This document shows, in pieces, positions 1 through 8,377 of a stretch of 64,000 nucleotides of DNA. A program made the translations under genes and the position numbers. The notes under the pieces were generated by a model. That model was not told the origin of the DNA. It worked only from the letters and a program-made list of their open reading frames with translations, and ran no database searches. Source of the stretch: JBCDKH01 sp964388485 (lineage in GTDB: Bacteria > Planctomycetota > Phycisphaerae > Tepidisphaerales > Tepidisphaeraceae); NCBI GenBank assembly GCA_964388485.1, contig CAYMAS010000006.1, positions 1 through 64,000 on the forward strand, in the 5' to 3' direction. Each line of letters starts with the position of its first letter. The stretch's first letter is position 1.

Positions 1-1212
1 TCATCGTGCCCGACCACTACATCTTCACGGCCGACCTCAAGAGCTACCGCAACGTCCAGCTCCTGCGTCAGTTCGTCAAAGACCAGGGCCTCAAGTACTA
101 CTACGACCCGGACTTCATCAAGAAGGAGGGCATGCCCTCGCCCTACCTCGATCCTAACAAGACAAGCTACAAGGGCGTCTGCCACAAGGCGTTGCCCGAG
201 GAAGGCCACGTGCGGCCGGGTGAGATCCTGCTCGGCACCGACAGTCACACTTGCACCGCCGGCGCCTTCGGCCAGTTCGCCACCGGCGTCGGCAACACCG
301 ACGCGGCCTTCGTGCTCGGGACCGGCAAGACCTGGCTCAAGGTCCCGCCGACGATGCGGTTCAACTTTGATGGCGAAATCCCCGCCTACCTCACCGCCAA
401 GGACCTTATTCTCGCCGTCATCGGCGAGATCGGCGTCGACGGGGCGACGTATCGCTCGATGTACTTTGCCGGCGACGGCATCTCGTCGCTCACCCTCGAA
501 GACCGCATGACCCTGACCAACATGGCCATCGAGGCCGGCGGCAAGAACGGCATCTGTGACGTCGATCAGAAGACGCTCGAGTACGTCGACGCCCGCTCCA
601 ACCGCGACGACTGGAACGTCGTCACTGAAGACGACGGGGCCGAGTACTTCAGCGAGCACGCCTGGAACCTGAACGTGATGGAGCCCATGGTCGCCAAGCC
701 GCACTCGCCCGACAACAAGGACCTNNNNNNNNNNNAGCGACGTGAAGCTCGACCGGGCGTACCTCGGCAGCTGCACCGGCGGCAAGATCACCGACATGAT
801 CTTCGCCGCTAACATCCTCGTCGGCCACGAAGTCAAGATCCCGACCTACGTCGTGCCGGGCTCCACCGAAGTCCACAGCGACATGAAGCGGCTCAACCTT
901 CGCGGCGTCGAGAAGGATACGAACGAAAAGAGCATCGAGGACGTCCTCGCCGACGCCGGGTGCCTCATCGGCCCCAGCGGCTGCGCCGCCTGCCTCGGCG
1001 GACCTAGCGACACCTTCGGCCGGCTCAACGAGCCGCTGACGTGTATCAGCTCGACCAACCGCAACTTCCCCGGTCGCATGGGCGACAAGCGCGCGGGCGT
1101 CTACCTCGCTTCACCCCTCACCGTCGCCGCCAGCGCGTTGACCGGCCGCGTGACCGACCCCCGCGACTACGTCAGCACCAAGATCGAAACCGGCACCGCG
1201 GGCGTCTCCTGA
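1..1212 (+). CDS. leuC: 3-isopropylmalate dehydratase large subunit (aconitase family), 5'-truncated and gap-interrupted
   Basis: This is the large subunit of isopropylmalate isomerase, a cytoplasmic [4Fe-4S] enzyme that converts 2- to 3-isopropylmalate in leucine synthesis. The window starts inside the gene, just before the VPDHY motif. The aconitase signature DSHTCTAGAFGQFATGVGN is present. After the gap, GSCTGGK and GPSGCAACLG carry the three cysteines expected to bind the cluster. An N run at 725-735 splits the reading frame: the upstream part is read in the frame of base 3 and the downstream part in the frame of base 736, so the real gap length must differ from 11. The close homoaconitase family cannot be fully excluded. 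The small subunit leuD is not in the window. A leuB-like gene lies at 52813-53898, far away, so the leucine genes are not in one operon. Confidence 0.9.
725..735. other. Assembly gap (11 N) inside leuC
   Basis: Eleven undetermined bases interrupt leuC. The flanking codons read ...DNKDL and then SDVKLDRAYLGSCTGG in different frames. A gap length of 1 modulo 3 (for example 10) would restore one open frame, so the frameshift is an assembly artefact and not a pseudogene signal. Confidence 0.95.
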
Positions 1213-1237
1213 GGCCCGGCTTGCTGGCGGCGGAATG

Positions 1238-2155
1238 TTAGACGTCCAGGACGACGAACTGCTTCTTGACGTAGTCGCTACCGACGTTCGTCCACGTGAT
1301 GCCATCCCGCTCGACGTGTCGAGCGACATGCGAGTGCCCGCAAACGACGTGGCGGACGTTGCCGAACCGCCTCGCCGTCTCGCCGAATCGGGGGCTGCCG
1401 AGGTAGGCTCGGGCGAACGCATACTTCAACGCCGCCTCCGGCAGATCGCCCTCCGGCCGACGCGGCAACAGGTCTTGCGACGGGCAGACGTGCACAGCCG
1501 CGACGACGGCCTTGGCATCGGCGACGTTTGTGAGGTCGAGATCGAACTGCCGCAAGCGAGCGTCGCAGAACATCGCGTCGTCGGTGATGCCCTGGATGAA
1601 TCGTGAGTCGTTCCAGCGAGCCCTGAACGTTCTCGCCCGGGCTGGGACATCATCGCCGCCGGGTGAGAGCGAGTCACCATCCAGCGACGCCGCCACCGCC
1701 GGGCTCATCTTGCTGCGGTAGAACCGACGCGGCAAGCCCAGCCACTGATCCGCGAACGCGTAGTCGTACCAACCGCTGTTGCCGACGATGGCCACGTCAC
1801 CTTGGCGAAACGGCGACGTCGGCAGCCAATGCCAACCCGCCGCCCTAACCCGTCGCGGCAGCTCGCTCAGCAAGAGCGTCTGGACATCGGTCGGCGTGAT
1901 GCGGCTCCAGAACTCGTGATTCCCCGGCACAAACAGCCGCGGCCGACCGTCGTCGGCAAAGAGGTCGAGTGCCGTTTCTAGGTGCCGGCGGTCGCTCGTC
2001 GCCGTGTCACCGCAAAGCAGCAACGCGTCCGCCTCCACGTCGGGCCACGTCGCGGCCAAGGCTTCGGCCGGAGCTTTGCTGCGGGCCACGTCGTGGTGCA
2101 AGTCGGCGGTGACGGCTAGTCGGAAGGAACGCCCCACGGGCCTCTTGATAGGCAT
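1238..2155 (-). CDS. Calcineurin-like metallophosphoesterase
   Basis: The 305-residue product is a dinuclear-metal phosphoesterase. All family motifs are visible in order: ADLHHD (D-x-H) near residue 15, LLCGDTA (GD), PGNHEFW (GNHE) and, near the C-terminus, VCGHSHVARH (GHSH). The frame is open far upstream, antisense to the ABC ATPase gene, but the ATG at 2155 starts a protein that reaches the first metal motif after about 17 residues, so this start is chosen. The gene diverges from the ABC transporter ATPase at 2187 with a 31-base gap, which must hold both promoters. No signal peptide is seen, so it is probably cytoplasmic. The substrate cannot be inferred. Confidence 0.85.
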   Translation of the reverse strand: MPIKRPVGRSFRLAVTADLHHDVARSKAPAEALAATWPDVEADALLLCGDTATSDRRHLETALDLFADDGRPRLFVPGNHEFWSRITPTDVQTLLLSELPRRVRAAGWHWLPTSPFRQGDVAIVGNSGWYDYAFADQWLGLPRRFYRSKMSPAVAASLDGDSLSPGGDDVPARARTFRARWNDSRFIQGITDDAMFCDARLRQFDLDLTNVADAKAVVAAVHVCPSQDLLPRRPEGDLPEAALKYAFARAYLGSPRFGETARRFGNVRHVVCGHSHVARHVERDGITWTNVGSDYVKKQFVVLDV

Positions 2156-2186
2156 AGGCCCGACGCCTCCTAGCCTGCCCCACTCG

Positions 2187-2961
2187 ATGCAAGCCGTAGA
2201 CGCCACTGTGAAGCCGCTCGAAGTCCAGGCCGTGACCAAGCGGTTCGGCGAAGGAGAACGCGAGTCGAGCCAGGTAACGGCTGTCGATGGCATCAGCCTT
2301 GCCATCGAGCCCGGCACGCTCACCGCCATCATGGGCCGCAGCGGCAGCGGCAAGTCAACGCTCCTGCACCTTTGCGCCGGCCTGACCCGGCCCAGCGACG
2401 GACGCGTCCTCATCGACGGCGAAGACATTGCCGGCCTGGATGATCGCCGCCTGACGCTCTTTCGCCGCCGCAAGATCGGCCTGGTCTTCCAGAGCTTCAA
2501 CCTGATTCCCACGCTCACCGCCAGTGAGAACGTCTCGCTGCCGTTGACGCTCGATCGGCACGAGCACGACCGCAAGCAGCGTCGCGACCGGGCGGCAGAG
2601 TTGCTCGACCGGCTCGGCCTCGGACATCGCTTCGACCACCGCCCCGACGCCATGNNNNNNNNNNGAGCAGCAACGCGTCGCCATCGCCCGGGCTCTTGTC
2701 GCGGACCCGGCTTTGATCCTCGCGGATGAGCCGACCGGCAACCTCGATACCGCCAACGGCGAGGACGTTTGCCACCTGCTTCGCGACCTCGTCGCCGGCG
2801 GCCGGACCATCGTGATGGTCACGCACGAGCCCTCCGTCGCCGCCTACGCGTCGCGAGTCGTCGTCCTCAAGGACGGGCATGTCGCAGACGACTTCCACAC
2901 CGACCCGGCCGACGACAGCGGCCTGCAGCTGGCCCAGCGATACCGCCAAAGCACCACCTGA
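2187..2961 (+). CDS. ABC transporter ATP-binding protein, LolD/MacB type (gap-interrupted)
   Basis: This is the nucleotide-binding subunit of a type VII (LolCDE/MacB/FtsX-like) exporter. Visible motifs are Walker A (GRSGSGKST, about residue 52), the Q-loop (VFQSFNLIP), the tail of the signature (EQQRVAIARAL), Walker B and D-loop (LILADEPTGNLD) and the H-loop histidine (VTHEP). The first part of the signature lies in the N gap at 2655-2664. The sequence PDAM before the gap and EQQ after it leave room for exactly SGG, which needs nine bases, not ten. The start ATG at 2187 is chosen because upstream codons lie antisense to the divergent phosphoesterase. The permease gene follows 27 bases after the stop on the same strand, so the two form one transporter operon. 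Confidence 0.9.
2655..2664. other. Assembly gap (10 N) inside the ABC ATPase gene
   Basis: Ten undetermined bases sit exactly where the LSGG part of the ABC signature belongs. A nine-base gap would keep the frame, so the apparent frameshift is an artefact of gap sizing. Confidence 0.95.
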
Positions 2962-2988
2962 CCCGCCGCCTGCTCACGACTTTTCCGC

Positions 2989-5793
2989 TTGTTTCGCCTG
3001 ACCTTCGCCAACCTCCTGCGTCGGCCCGCCCGGACGATCCTGACGCTTCTTGCCATCGCGCTGGGCGTCGCGCTCGTCGTCAGCACCACCAGCGGCTACG
3101 CCAGCGCGGAGCTGAGTGTCCGCGGATTCATCAACGCATTCCTGGGCCAGGACGACGTCCGCATCACCGCCGCCAGCGACGCTGATGGCATCCCGCAGTC
3201 GTTCCTCGATGAAGTGCAGGCCGACGACGATGTGGCCGGTGCTTACGGCCGGCTGACCGTCAAACGACAGTTCAACAAGGCGAGCGGCGAGCGGATCAAC
3301 ACGCAGTTCGACGTGCTGGGCGTCGACCCGCGCGTCGACGGCTACATCGGCCGACTCCCGCTCGACAGCGGCCGACTTTTCGCCGAAGCGACCGGTTCCG
3401 AGGCGGTCATCGATCTGGCGACCGCTCGCGACCTGGAGCTCGACCTCGGCGACACCTTCGACATCCCCGGACCCGGCGGCGACACGACGGTCACCGTCGT
3501 CGGCATCATCCAACGACCCGCCATTGTCAGCGACATTACCGGTCTGCGAACGATCTACGTCCCGCTCCAAACGCTGCAGCAACTAAGCCGGCCGGACGAT
3601 CCGAGTCGGCTGACTGCGTTGTTGCTGGAGGCGGAAGTCGGGGTTGAGCCGGACGTGCTGACGACGCGATATGCCGAGCGCGTGGCGTCGCTGGAAGAGC
3701 CTTGGAAGGTCACGAGCATCCGTGCCAGCCGGGAGACGGTGGACCAGGGTCTGCGTTCGATGAGCCTGCTAGCCCTGATGGGCGGGATGGTCAGCCTGTT
3801 GGCGAGTGCGTTCATCGTCTTCGGCACGCTGAGCATGGGCGTCGTCGAGCGGCAGCGGACGCTGGCGATGCTGCGATCCGTCGGAGCGACGCGTCGGCAG
3901 GTAGCGTGGCAGGTGGTGCTCGAAGGCTTGCTGCTCGCCGGAGCGGGCGTCGTCGTCGGCGTGCCGCTGGGGTTGCTGTTCGTCTACGGCCTGACCGAGA
4001 TCTTCAGCGAGGTCTTCACCGAAGGACTCGGCATCGGCTGGCTCGGCATGATGGCGGCGGTGCTGGGGACGACGCTGGCGGCGTTGCTCGCTTCGGCGGC
4101 ACCTGCGTGGACGGCGTCGCGGGTCGATCCACTGGCGGCGATGCGTCCCGACGCCGAACCGCCACGCCTCGGCCCGCCGTGGCGGAGCCTGCTCCTGGGC
4201 ATCTCGCTGCTGTCCATCGATATTCTGCTCCTGTGGCCTGCCATCGGGCAGCTGAGCTGGCTCGGCGTCGATTTTGATGCGGAGCGGAACCTCCGCTTCT
4301 GGCTGCACTTCCTCATCGGCCTGCCGACGCTGATGCTGGGCGTCTTCCTGATCGGCCCGACGCTCATCTGGCTGGCGGATCGACTCGCAGCGGCACCCAT
4401 TGCCAGGCTCCTGGGCCTGCCCGCGGGCCTGCTCAAGCAGCAGCTCGGCGGCGGACTCTGGCGAGCCGCAGGCACGGCCGCGGCGCTCATGGTCGGGCCC
4501 GCGGTGCTCATCGTCATGAACACGCAAGGCCGCAGCGGCATCCAGGGCTGGCAGCTGCCCGACGAGTTTCCCGACGTCTTTCTCTTCAACAAGAACGGCA
4601 TCCCCGAAGATCGCGTCGATGAGCTGTCACAGGTCGACGGCATCCGCAAGCTGCCCGATGGCTCGGCCGACGTCACGCCCATCGGCTACCTCAACCCGCG
4701 GCTCGGCAGCAACTACTTCGCCGTCGCCGGAGGCGTTGCGCTCAACCAGACCATGTTCATCGCCGTCGAACCCCTGCGGATCTTCGAGATGATGGACCTC
4801 GAATTCACCGCAGGCTCCCAGGAAACCGCCGCCCGGCTCATGGACCGCGGCAAGATCGCGATCCTCGACGACGGCACCCGCGTCGCCGGGACAACCCAAC
4901 CGGACGGGACGTTTCTCACCCTGGTCGGCAACCGACTGGCCCAGGAACGCGTCGAGTCTCTCGAAGACGCCCGCTTCCTCATCGTCACTGAAGAATTCCG
5001 CCAACTCCGCGGCGACGGCCCCGGCGACCCGTTCGTCCTTCGCAAGCCCGGCAGCGGCATCCTCGGCATCGTCTCGACCGAACCCGTCGAGTTCATCATT
5101 TGCGGCGTCGTGCGGAGTCCAGGCATCGACCTGATGGTCAGCAGCTTCGACCTCTCGAAACAGTTCGAGGGCCAAAGCGCCGCCAGCGTCTTTGGGACGC
5201 TCCGTGATGCCCGCGAAGTCTTCGATCTGCAGGACGTCTTCCTCGTCGCTGCGAACCTGGAGCTGGGCGTCGAGAAGGAGGACGTGCTCGCCCGCATCTC
5301 CAAACAACTCAACGACGACGGCATCGCCATCAGCGACGTCCGGCAGCTCAAGTACGACATCGAAACCGGCCTCAAGCGACTGCTCGCGGTCGCAGGCACG
5401 GTCGCCTGGGGTGCCCTGCTCGTCTCGAGCCTGGGCGTTGCCAACACGGTGATGGCGGGCGTGCGGGCGAGGCGCTATCAGCTGGGCGTGATGCGGGCGA
5501 TCGGCGTGACGCGGGGCGAGCTGACGCGACTCGTCCTCGGCGAGGCCGTTGTACTCGGCTTGGCCGCGGCGATGCTCGGCACGTTCGCGGGCCTGCTCAT
5601 GGCGATCAATGCGAGGCAGCTGCAGTCGTGGACCATCGGCTACGTCCCGCCCTTGCAGATCGCATGGGACGTCATTTGGATGGGCGTTGCGACGGTCATC
5701 GCCGTCAGCGTCCTTGCAGCACTCTGGCCCGCCCGACGGGCAGCGACGGAGCCGGTGCTCAAGCTCCTGCAAGGCGGCCGCGCGGGAACCTGA
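2989..5793 (+). CDS. ABC transporter permease, double FtsX domain (LolC/MacB-like)
   Basis: The 934-residue inner-membrane protein begins at a TTG (MFRLTFANLLRRP), which gives the usual short basic N-terminus before the first membrane segment. It follows the layout of large FtsX-family permeases: one membrane segment (about residues 15-35), a MacB-type periplasmic domain (about 40-245), a first FtsX domain with three or four helices (about 260-390, with RSVGATRRQ in the coupling region), more helices (about 400-500), a second periplasmic domain, and a second FtsX domain (about 800-925, with MRAIGVTRGEL). Together with the ATPase upstream it probably exports or extracts lipids, lipoproteins or peptides at the outer face of the inner membrane. 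The substrate is unknown. Confidence 0.88.
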   Translation: MFRLTFANLLRRPARTILTLLAIALGVALVVSTTSGYASAELSVRGFINAFLGQDDVRITAASDADGIPQSFLDEVQADDDVAGAYGRLTVKRQFNKASGERINTQFDVLGVDPRVDGYIGRLPLDSGRLFAEATGSEAVIDLATARDLELDLGDTFDIPGPGGDTTVTVVGIIQRPAIVSDITGLRTIYVPLQTLQQLSRPDDPSRLTALLLEAEVGVEPDVLTTRYAERVASLEEPWKVTSIRASRETVDQGLRSMSLLALMGGMVSLLASAFIVFGTLSMGVVERQRTLAMLRSVGATRRQVAWQVVLEGLLLAGAGVVVGVPLGLLFVYGLTEIFSEVFTEGLGIGWLGMMAAVLGTTLAALLASAAPAWTASRVDPLAAMRPDAEPPRLGPPWRSLLLGISLLSIDILLLWPAIGQLSWLGVDFDAERNLRFWLHFLIGLPTLMLGVFLIGPTLIWLADRLAAAPIARLLGLPAGLLKQQLGGGLWRAAGTAAALMVGPAVLIVMNTQGRSGIQGWQLPDEFPDVFLFNKNGIPEDRVDELSQVDGIRKLPDGSADVTPIGYLNPRLGSNYFAVAGGVALNQTMFIAVEPLRIFEMMDLEFTAGSQETAARLMDRGKIAILDDGTRVAGTTQPDGTFLTLVGNRLAQERVESLEDARFLIVTEEFRQLRGDGPGDPFVLRKPGSGILGIVSTEPVEFIICGVVRSPGIDLMVSSFDLSKQFEGQSAASVFGTLRDAREVFDLQDVFLVAANLELGVEKEDVLARISKQLNDDGIAISDVRQLKYDIETGLKRLLAVAGTVAWGALLVSSLGVANTVMAGVRARRYQLGVMRAIGVTRGELTRLVLGEAVVLGLAAAMLGTFAGLLMAINARQLQSWTIGYVPPLQIAWDVIWMGVATVIAVSVLAALWPARRAATEPVLKLLQGGRAGT

Positions 5794-5807
5794 CGCGGCT
5801 TGCTTCT

Positions 5808-5907
5808 CTCCGTCATCCCGAGCGAAGCCGAGGGACCTCGCCTGATGCCGTGGAAAGACGCGTCATCAAGGCGAGGTCCCTCGCTGCGCTCGCTCGGGAT
5901 GACGGAG
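5808..5907. repeat. Long hairpin repeat, CGTCATCCCGAGCG family, copy 1
   Basis: Two arms of about 37 bases (CTCCGTCATCCCGAGCG... and ...CGCTCGGGATGACGGAG) are nearly perfect inverted copies around a short variable centre. Further copies are at 13660-13756 and 22105-22190, all between genes. The repeat produces spurious reading frames of the type VIPSERSEGPR. It follows the permease stop by 14 bases and may also act as a 3' RNA structure. Confidence 0.9.
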
Positions 5908-6061
5908 GAGGCATGGGTAAGTGCGAGTTGTTCTCCTTGCCCTTGTTGCCTCGCTTGGTCTGAATAACCTTCCGAGTGTCCGACCTTCTTGCTCCCTGCA
6001 ACGAAGTGAGGCAGGCTGGCGTGTGCCGGTCCTTTCACGAGCCCGACGACTTCGCATCGAC

Positions 6062-7180
6062 ATGAGTCAGCCGACGGCCACGCTCCAAACGCCCACCGGC
6101 GCCCCGACCACGACCGCGACCGCCCGCGTCTCCCAAGGCGCCAGCGGTCTCGACGAGCACGAAGTGCTCGGCCGCGACGAACTGGTGCGGGTCATGAGCC
6201 ACTACGACGTCGGCCCGATCGACGCCCTCGAAGACTTTCCGCGTGGCAGCCGCAAGGCACCGAAGCTCGTCCTCAAATCCAAAGGCGGCCGGTATCTGCT
6301 CAAGCGGCGGGCCAAAGGTCGCGGCGGCGAGGATCAGAACAAGGTCGCCTTCTGCCACGCCCTGCAGGAACACCTCGCCGGCAAGGGCTTTCCATTGCCG
6401 CACCTCATCCCGACACGCGCAGACGTCGGTGCCGGCACGATGCTGGTGCTCGACGGCAAGATCTACGAGCTCTTCGAGTACATCCCTGGTGAGACCTACG
6501 GCCAAAGCCTCGAAAGCACGTTCGACTCCGGCCGAGTCCTGTCGCTGTACCACACGCTGCTCGACGACTTCACGACCCAGTTCGACACGCCCACCGGCAG
6601 CTATCACGCGGCCCCGGCGGTCGAGCAAGGCTTCGACCGGATTCTCAAGCACTTCGCCGGCAAGCCGAAGGTCGCCGGATTCTGCCGGTTCCTCCTCGAC
6701 AGCTACCTGCACGCTCGCGACTCCGCCGACGATGCGGGCCTGCCGGAGTGGCCAGGGCAGATCGTCCACGGCGACTGGCACCCGGGCAACATGCTCTTCC
6801 GCCAAAAGCGAGTCGTGGCGGTGATCGACTACGACTCCGCCCGTCGCCTGCCGCGCGTCATCGATTCGGCCAACGGTGCCCTGCAATTTTCCATCCTCGG
6901 CGGCGGCGAGGACCTGGAGTCCTGGCCCGAGTACCTCGACGAGTCCCGATTCAAGCGGTTTCTCCGGGGTTATGACGAAGTTTCCATGCTCAGCGAGGCG
7001 GAACTGACGGCAACGCCTTGGCTGATGATCGAGGCACTCATCGCCGAAGCCGTCTACCCGATCGCCGCGACGGGCAACTTCGGCAAACTCGAGGGCATCG
7101 GCTTTCTCAAGATGGTTCAGCGGAAGGTTGTCTGGTTGCAACGCAATGCGGATCGGCTGGTCGAACTCGTCGGGGAGTAA
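6062..7180 (+). CDS. Aminoglycoside phosphotransferase-fold kinase (CotS/APH-like)
   Basis: The 372-residue product belongs to the protein-kinase-like phosphotransferase family (APH). A conserved lysine strand is visible as GGRYLLKRR. The catalytic and metal motifs follow as IVHGDWHPGNML (HGDxHxxN) and VVAVIDYDSA (IDxD). The ATG at 6062 is preferred because the frame upstream runs through repeat-related sequence. The N-terminal 35 residues are rich in Thr and Ala and probably disordered. No resistance function should be assumed: such kinases also act on homoserine, choline, sugars or spore-coat-like substrates. It is followed by a convergent glycosyltransferase gene 11 bases away. Confidence 0.8.
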   Translation: MSQPTATLQTPTGAPTTTATARVSQGASGLDEHEVLGRDELVRVMSHYDVGPIDALEDFPRGSRKAPKLVLKSKGGRYLLKRRAKGRGGEDQNKVAFCHALQEHLAGKGFPLPHLIPTRADVGAGTMLVLDGKIYELFEYIPGETYGQSLESTFDSGRVLSLYHTLLDDFTTQFDTPTGSYHAAPAVEQGFDRILKHFAGKPKVAGFCRFLLDSYLHARDSADDAGLPEWPGQIVHGDWHPGNMLFRQKRVVAVIDYDSARRLPRVIDSANGALQFSILGGGEDLESWPEYLDESRFKRFLRGYDEVSMLSEAELTATPWLMIEALIAEAVYPIAATGNFGKLEGIGFLKMVQRKVVWLQRNADRLVELVGE

Positions 7181-7191
7181 GCAACCGCGTG

Positions 7192-8283
7192 TCAGAACGA
7201 AACTCTGGTAGCCGCACTCGATGACAGTAAATCGAGGTAAGCGGGCACCACGCGATCCCACGTCCGCTGCTCGCGAACCCATCGCAGCGCCATCGCCGCC
7301 CGCTCGGCGGCGGGTGCGGGGTGATCGCGAAGGTCTTGAAGCACTCGCACAAGCTGCCGTTCATCACCGAAAAGAAGCCCCTTTTCCTGATCCACGACAT
7401 CCCGGATGCCCGGCACATTCGCCCCGGCCACCGGCACGCCCGCGGCCATGGCTTCGATCAGCACGAGCCCAAAACCCTCCGCCTCGCTCGGCAGGACCAG
7501 AACGTCCGCGTCGCGAAGCGCACGCTCCCGACTGACTGAGCCGTGCAGCGTCACCTGCGGCAGCGTCGCGGCTTGAGCTTCTAGCGTCGCCCGCTCGGGG
7601 CCGTCGCCGAAGATGTCGAGACGGGCACGGTCCACCCGCGCGACGGCACGCATGAGCATCGGGATTCGCTTCACCGGATCGAGTCGGCCGAGGAAGACGA
7701 CGCGTTGCGGCGACTCGGGATCACGTGCCGGTCTCGGCTCCCGTGCGAGCAGCGTCGCGTCGACGCCGTTGGGGATGACGTGCACGTTCTCCGGGAGCAC
7801 GCAGCATCGCGATATCGCGACATCGGCGACCGACGGGCTAGGCACGATGACGCCCGTCGCGTGTCGGGCCGCCCATCGCTGCACCGGCCAATGCCATCGC
7901 GGCTTCGGTTGGGTCGTCTGGATCGACTGCCACCACACGACGCCGCTCGTGCCGCGACTGGCGAGTGCCGCGACGACGTTGGCGTGGACGAGGAAGCTCA
8001 GAATTGTGTCGATTTTCCCGATGTTCTGCAGATCTCGCAGTCGCCGCACCGCCGCCGGCAGATGACGGATGCCGACGTCGAAAGCCGTCACCGGCACGCC
8101 GAATTCGTCCAATTCGACGGCCACCTCGTCGCGCCCGCCGAGGCAGGCAACCTCGACGTGTTCGACGTCGCCCTGCATTCGCATGGCCAGTTCCCGCACG
8201 ACCGTCGGCGTGCCGCCGAGCTTGAGGTCGGTGACGAACAGGAGCAGTCGCACGGCGCCAAGGTACACGACCTGCCGCTCCAC
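7192..8283 (-). CDS. Glycosyltransferase family 4 (GT-B fold)
   Basis: The 363-residue product is a retaining GT4 enzyme that moves a sugar from a nucleotide donor. The N-terminal Rossmann domain opens with LLLFVTDLKLGGTPTVV, which contains the acceptor-side GG loop. The donor domain has VIPNGVD, VVFLGRLDPVKRI and the EX7E-type motif PSEAEGFGLVLIEAMAAG. A GTG at 8253, which would start the protein at VRLLLFVTD, is a credible alternative start because the first ten residues add nothing to the fold. No membrane segment is seen. It may take part in polysaccharide or lipid glycosylation together with the GT-C gene at 14856 and the GT9 gene at 22304, though they are not linked in an operon. Confidence 0.88.
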   Translation of the reverse strand: MERQVVYLGAVRLLLFVTDLKLGGTPTVVRELAMRMQGDVEHVEVACLGGRDEVAVELDEFGVPVTAFDVGIRHLPAAVRRLRDLQNIGKIDTILSFLVHANVVAALASRGTSGVVWWQSIQTTQPKPRWHWPVQRWAARHATGVIVPSPSVADVAISRCCVLPENVHVIPNGVDATLLAREPRPARDPESPQRVVFLGRLDPVKRIPMLMRAVARVDRARLDIFGDGPERATLEAQAATLPQVTLHGSVSRERALRDADVLVLPSEAEGFGLVLIEAMAAGVPVAGANVPGIRDVVDQEKGLLFGDERQLVRVLQDLRDHPAPAAERAAMALRWVREQRTWDRVVPAYLDLLSSSAATRVSF

Positions 8284-8377
8284 CGCCGATCCACCGGCGT
8301 GGCATCGCCAGCAGCTTCAGCTACCCTGCCGCCGTCGCGGGAGTCGCGGCAGCACCTGGTCAAGGAAGGCCGACATC

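Noticed and set aside
5813..6063. Short frames reading VIPSERSEGPR or HPERSRGTS
   Set aside because: They are translations of the CGTCATCCCGAGCG hairpin; the same junk peptide appears at the other two copies near 13700 and 22150.
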